64,000 bases of DNA from Mycolicibacterium parafortuitum (GTDB taxonomy: Bacteria > Actinomycetota > Actinomycetes > Mycobacteriales > Mycobacteriaceae). A model generated the notes under the pieces. That model saw only the letters and a program-made list of their open reading frames with translations. It searched no databases and had not been told where the DNA came from. The stretch lies in the NCBI RefSeq assembly GCF_002086815.1, contig NZ_MVID01000003.1:287230-351229 (forward strand), given 5' to 3'. The stretch's first letter is position 1. Every line of letters begins with the position of its first letter. Below, piece by piece: positions 61,529-64,000 of this stretch. The position numbers and the translations under genes were made by a program.

Positions 61529-63184
61529 TCACCCTGTTGGCTGCAGCTGATATCCAGCCGATGTGGCCCCGAGAGGTTCGTAGACGGCGAGGTAGCGGCC
61601 GAGGAAGTCGAGCAGGGCCGATACGACCGCGTCGAGCAACACCGGCCACACCGGACGGGCGGGTTCGCCGAGCGGCAGCACGACCGCGGTGGCGATGCCC
61701 GACGCTGTGGGCACCTCGACAGCCTCGCCCGGTGCGCCGTAGACGCCGTCGGTGGTGCCGTCGAACAGGTCGTTCACCCAGCCGATGGTGATGTCGGCGG
61801 CCGCCGCGATGTTGCGCTTCGCCGAGAATCCGGCCACCACGTACTCGCCGAACTGCACGATCGGGTTGCCGCCCTCCATGTAGTCGATGTGCAGGCCGCC
61901 GCGCAGCCCGACACCGGTGAACCGGTCCGGCCGCGCGAGCCGGAGCTTGTCGGCCATGTCGCCGTCCCGGCTCCAGGCGTAACGCTCAGAGGAGATCAGA
62001 TAGATGGGCACGTCGTTGCCGTCGCGCAGTGTGTTCAGTGCCGAGCCGACCACCGGCGAGCCGGCAGGTTCGACGCCGTCGAGCATCACCACGCCGACCA
62101 GGCTGTCGAAAGCGTCGGTGCCGACCAGGTATCGGGCCACGCTGGTGACCATCGTCCCACCGGCGGAGTGGCCGACGAACGCGAACCGCTCGGGCAGGGT
62201 GATCACGTATCCCGCTGCTGCCGAGGCGCTTTCGTTCAGTACGGCCCGGTCGCCGGTGAACAGTTCCGCGACCGCACGGTGCATGGTGGTGCCGCCGACC
62301 CACGCCGCGTCGGGAGAGAAGAAGTTCGACGTCAGCGACGGCGCCATCACGATCGCATTGGTTCGTTCGGCCAACCGCGCCGCGGTGCGGCTGTACATCG
62401 GTCCGCTGGCGAGGAAGCCGTGTTGCAGGTACACGAACCGGGTGTCGCCGTCGATCTCGTCGGGGAAATACCAATCGGCTTGCACGGAGCGGCCATTGCC
62501 GATCGGCAGGGTCAGCGTCGAGGTCCGGACCGTCACGCTGCTGTTCGGCGGCAGCACCGGCGGGCCGTCGATGACGTGGATCAACCCGACGAGCAGGTCG
62601 ACCACGATTCCGCCGACCACGTTGAGCAGGGTCGGTCGCCGCACCGGCTGGGTATCGGCGGCCTCGGCCCGCGCGACGGGCACGGTGGCGGATTCCGGCA
62701 CCGTGACGTCTTCGGTGACCGTGACGTCTTCGGGCACCGTGATGCCTGGCACCGTGTCGCTCTCTGGAACCGAAGCCTCCACCGGCCCTGTGCCGTCTTC
62801 GAATTCGTCGCCCGGTTCCGGGGTGACCGCCGGCGACGGGTCCGGTTCTGGTGCGGGTTCCGGCTCGCCGGTCACGGCCGGTTCCTCGACCGGCTGATCG
62901 GATCCCGGCTCGTCGTCGATCTTCCTCTCCGAGCGCGGCTTTCGCGCTTCGCGACGCTCGGCGGTGGTGGCTTCGGCGCCTGTCTCGGCGGAGCCCGCCG
63001 ACGTGCGGCCGGGCCGTTCCGCGGCCTTCGGCTTGGCCGGCGCCTCGGCTGTCGTCGAGGACTTGGCTGCGGTGTCGCCGTCGGTGGGTTCGGCCACGGC
63101 GGCCGGCGCCATGACGACCAGCCATCCCGACAGCGCCGCGGCGGCGGCCCCGGTCATCGCCAGATGTGTCCATCGCCGCGCCAT
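61529..63184 (-). CDS. Large secreted alpha/beta hydrolase with disordered N-terminal region
   Basis: A 551-residue protein: signal sequence (about 1-31, ALSGWLVVMAPAAVA), an acidic Pro/Glu/Thr-rich region (about 32-175) that ends with a repeated VPE-x-x-TV pattern, then a hydrolase domain. The oxyanion segment is VYLQHGFLASGP, the nucleophile elbow AFVGHSAGGTMVTS, and the catalytic His is probably in RGGLHIDYMEGG. It lies downstream of a TANNNT -10 and a TetR-type palindrome, divergent from the TetR at 63280. Substrate unknown; an extracellular or envelope ester seems likely. Confidence 0.85.
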   Translation of the reverse strand: MARRWTHLAMTGAAAAALSGWLVVMAPAAVAEPTDGDTAAKSSTTAEAPAKPKAAERPGRTSAGSAETGAEATTAERREARKPRSERKIDDEPGSDQPVEEPAVTGEPEPAPEPDPSPAVTPEPGDEFEDGTGPVEASVPESDTVPGITVPEDVTVTEDVTVPESATVPVARAEAADTQPVRRPTLLNVVGGIVVDLLVGLIHVIDGPPVLPPNSSVTVRTSTLTLPIGNGRSVQADWYFPDEIDGDTRFVYLQHGFLASGPMYSRTAARLAERTNAIVMAPSLTSNFFSPDAAWVGGTTMHRAVAELFTGDRAVLNESASAAAGYVITLPERFAFVGHSAGGTMVTSVARYLVGTDAFDSLVGVVMLDGVEPAGSPVVGSALNTLRDGNDVPIYLISSERYAWSRDGDMADKLRLARPDRFTGVGLRGGLHIDYMEGGNPIVQFGEYVVAGFSAKRNIAAAADITIGWVNDLFDGTTDGVYGAPGEAVEVPTASGIATAVVLPLGEPARPVWPVLLDAVVSALLDFLGRYLAVYEPLGATSAGYQLQPTG

Positions 63185-63196
63185 CGGCCACCCCCG

Positions 63197-63202
63197 ATTT
63201 TA
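63197..63202 (-). promoter_or_regulatory. -10 element of the large hydrolase gene
   Basis: On the minus strand TAAAAT is followed by 12 bases, including GGGGGTGG, and the ATG at 63184. The operator at 63205-63226 covers the spacer and -35 region. Confidence 0.5.
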
Positions 63203-63204
63203 TG

Positions 63205-63226
63205 AGACAAATGCATGCGGTTGTCT
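63205..63226. promoter_or_regulatory. 22-bp TetR-type operator between the hydrolase and TetR genes
   Basis: The site has outer arms AGACAA and TTGTCT and a central GCATGC, symmetric at 18 of 22 positions. It covers the -35/spacer of the hydrolase promoter and lies about 40 bases before the -10 of the TetR gene. Confidence 0.7.
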
Positions 63227-63266
63227 ATTTATAGGCGTGCCGCGCCGCGAAGACAAGAGCCGCGCC

Positions 63267-63272
63267 TACGCT
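63267..63272 (+). promoter_or_regulatory. -10 element for leaderless TetR transcript
   Basis: TACGCT is followed by seven bases and the ATG at 63280; there is no ribosome-binding site. Confidence 0.5.
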
Positions 63273-63279
63273 GGACGCG

Positions 63280-63951
63280 ATGGCCAGCCCCGATGCCCCC
63301 AGGACGTCGGCTCCGCGTCGGCGGGGCCGACCGACCGGGGGCGGCAACTCGTCCGAGCAGGCGCGGACGGTACTGATGGACGCCGCGGAGCGATCGATCC
63401 TGCGCCGCGGGTTCGCGGCTTCGACAATGGAACTCATCGCCCATGAAGCCGGGTACTCGCGGGCCGCGATGTACCGGCACTTCCCCAACCGCCGGGTCCT
63501 ACTGGAAGCGCTGGTGGCCCGCAAGACCCGCAGGCATCAAACAGAGATCCTGGATCGGTTGCCCGCCGGTGCCGGTGTCGTCGAACTTCTCACCGAAGGC
63601 CTGGTGATCGTCGCGACCGAGCTGATCCACGATCCGCTGCTGCAGACGCTCTCCGAGCAGACCGACGACGGCAGCGTCGCGCACCTGGTGGCTCAGGCGG
63701 CACAACTCGACGAGCTCGTGGCGCTGATGTTCGACGCCGCCGACGACGATGGTGATGGCCGGCTGGTGCTGCGGGCGGGGGTCGAGGCGGGCGACGCCGG
63801 ACAGTTCCTGATCGCGACCGCGCTGACCCTGCTGCTCGGAGTCGTTCCCGGCATCGACGACCCCGAGACCGCACGCCGCTACGTCCGCACGTTCGTGCTG
63901 CCGGCGATCGTCTCGGATCCGCCGCCACCGCAGCCGGTGTTCGGCAGCTGA
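63280..63951 (+). CDS. TetR family transcriptional regulator of the divergent hydrolase
   Basis: A 223-residue TetR protein with a basic N-terminal tail (PRRRGRPTGGG), helix-turn-helix VLMDAAERSILRRGFAASTMELIAHEAGYSRAAMYRHFPNRRVLLEALV, in pieces about residues 32-80, and a helical C-terminal domain. It is divergent from the large secreted hydrolase, with a strong palindrome in the 95-base gap, so it is probably the hydrolase repressor. The remaining 49 bases to the window end show no gene. Confidence 0.9.
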   Translation: MASPDAPRTSAPRRRGRPTGGGNSSEQARTVLMDAAERSILRRGFAASTMELIAHEAGYSRAAMYRHFPNRRVLLEALVARKTRRHQTEILDRLPAGAGVVELLTEGLVIVATELIHDPLLQTLSEQTDDGSVAHLVAQAAQLDELVALMFDAADDDGDGRLVLRAGVEAGDAGQFLIATALTLLLGVVPGIDDPETARRYVRTFVLPAIVSDPPPPQPVFGS

Positions 63952-64000
63952 TAGGCCATGAGTAGTCATTGAGCGGATCCTCGGAGGAGGTCCGGCTCGA

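Noticed and set aside
1..64000. tRNA, rRNA, insertion sequences, integrase or phage genes
   Set aside because: I looked for tRNA arms, transposase motifs and target-site duplications and saw none; all long frames have other assignments.

Overview
The window is GC-rich actinobacterial DNA (a very high third-position GC bias) from a mycobacterium, most likely a rapidly growing Mycolicibacterium. The evidence is a complete ESX-3 type VII secretion locus with PE, PPE, EsxG and EsxH, an IdeR-like iron box in front of it, a cutinase, a WS/DGAT acyltransferase, many FadE/FadD/TetR genes, and TANNNT -10 elements placed 6-8 bases before start codons (leaderless transcripts). The gene order from about 0.6 to 30.4 kb matches, inverted, the M. 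tuberculosis Rv0269c-Rv0294 neighbourhood as I remember it. There are no insertion sequences, tRNAs, rRNAs, CRISPR arrays or phage genes, and no gene-free stretch longer than 300 bases.

Layout. 0-0.6 kb: 3' end of cysNC (APS kinase). 0.6-2.6 kb: tam methyltransferase and an alpha/beta hydrolase. 2.6-17.0 kb: ESX-3 operon on the minus strand (eccA3-eccB3-eccC3-PE-PPE-esxG-esxH-espG3-eccD3-mycP3-eccE3), most junctions overlapping, under an IdeR-type operator. 17.2-23.8 kb: MpaB-type oxygenase, TetR, VOC protein, alpha/beta hydrolase, 2-hydroxyacid dehydrogenase and the double-domain FadE6. 23.9-26.6 kb: a compact four-gene unit encoding a 60-residue acidic peptide with an exact 23-residue tandem repeat, a JmjC/cupin oxygenase, a sucrase/ferredoxin-like [2Fe-2S] protein and a small membrane protein. 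26.6-36.9 kb: SDR, FadD2, LigD-type polymerase, STAS protein, an acyl-CoA dehydrogenase pair, a small secreted protein, a purine permease and a diflavin reductase with its TetR. 37.7-44.2 kb: polyol/inositol-type catabolic operon with sugar porter and LacI regulator. 44.2-47.0 kb: WS/DGAT and an amidohydrolase. 47.0-56.7 kb: aerobic cobalamin genes in two blocks (cobM-bluB with cobU; cobF-cobQ-cobK) flanking a PucR-mmsA-aminotransferase unit. 56.8-64.0 kb: LysR and AraC regulators, P450-TetR, cutinase, a large secreted alpha/beta hydrolase and its divergent TetR.

Main points for a second look. First, the ESX-3 mycosin MycP3 has lost its catalytic Asp (now Gly97) and Ser (now Gly339), and its oxyanion Asn is Asp240, while keeping its overall architecture, so it looks like a structural pseudo-protease. 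Second, the repeat-peptide/JmjC/ferredoxin/membrane operon looks like an undescribed peptide-modification system. Third, EsxH has Arg where the M. tuberculosis protein has zinc ligand His70. Fourth, one TetR gene has no ATG, GTG or TTG start in frame. Three different long intergenic inverted repeats and several clear operators (LacI, two TetR, PucR) are also described.
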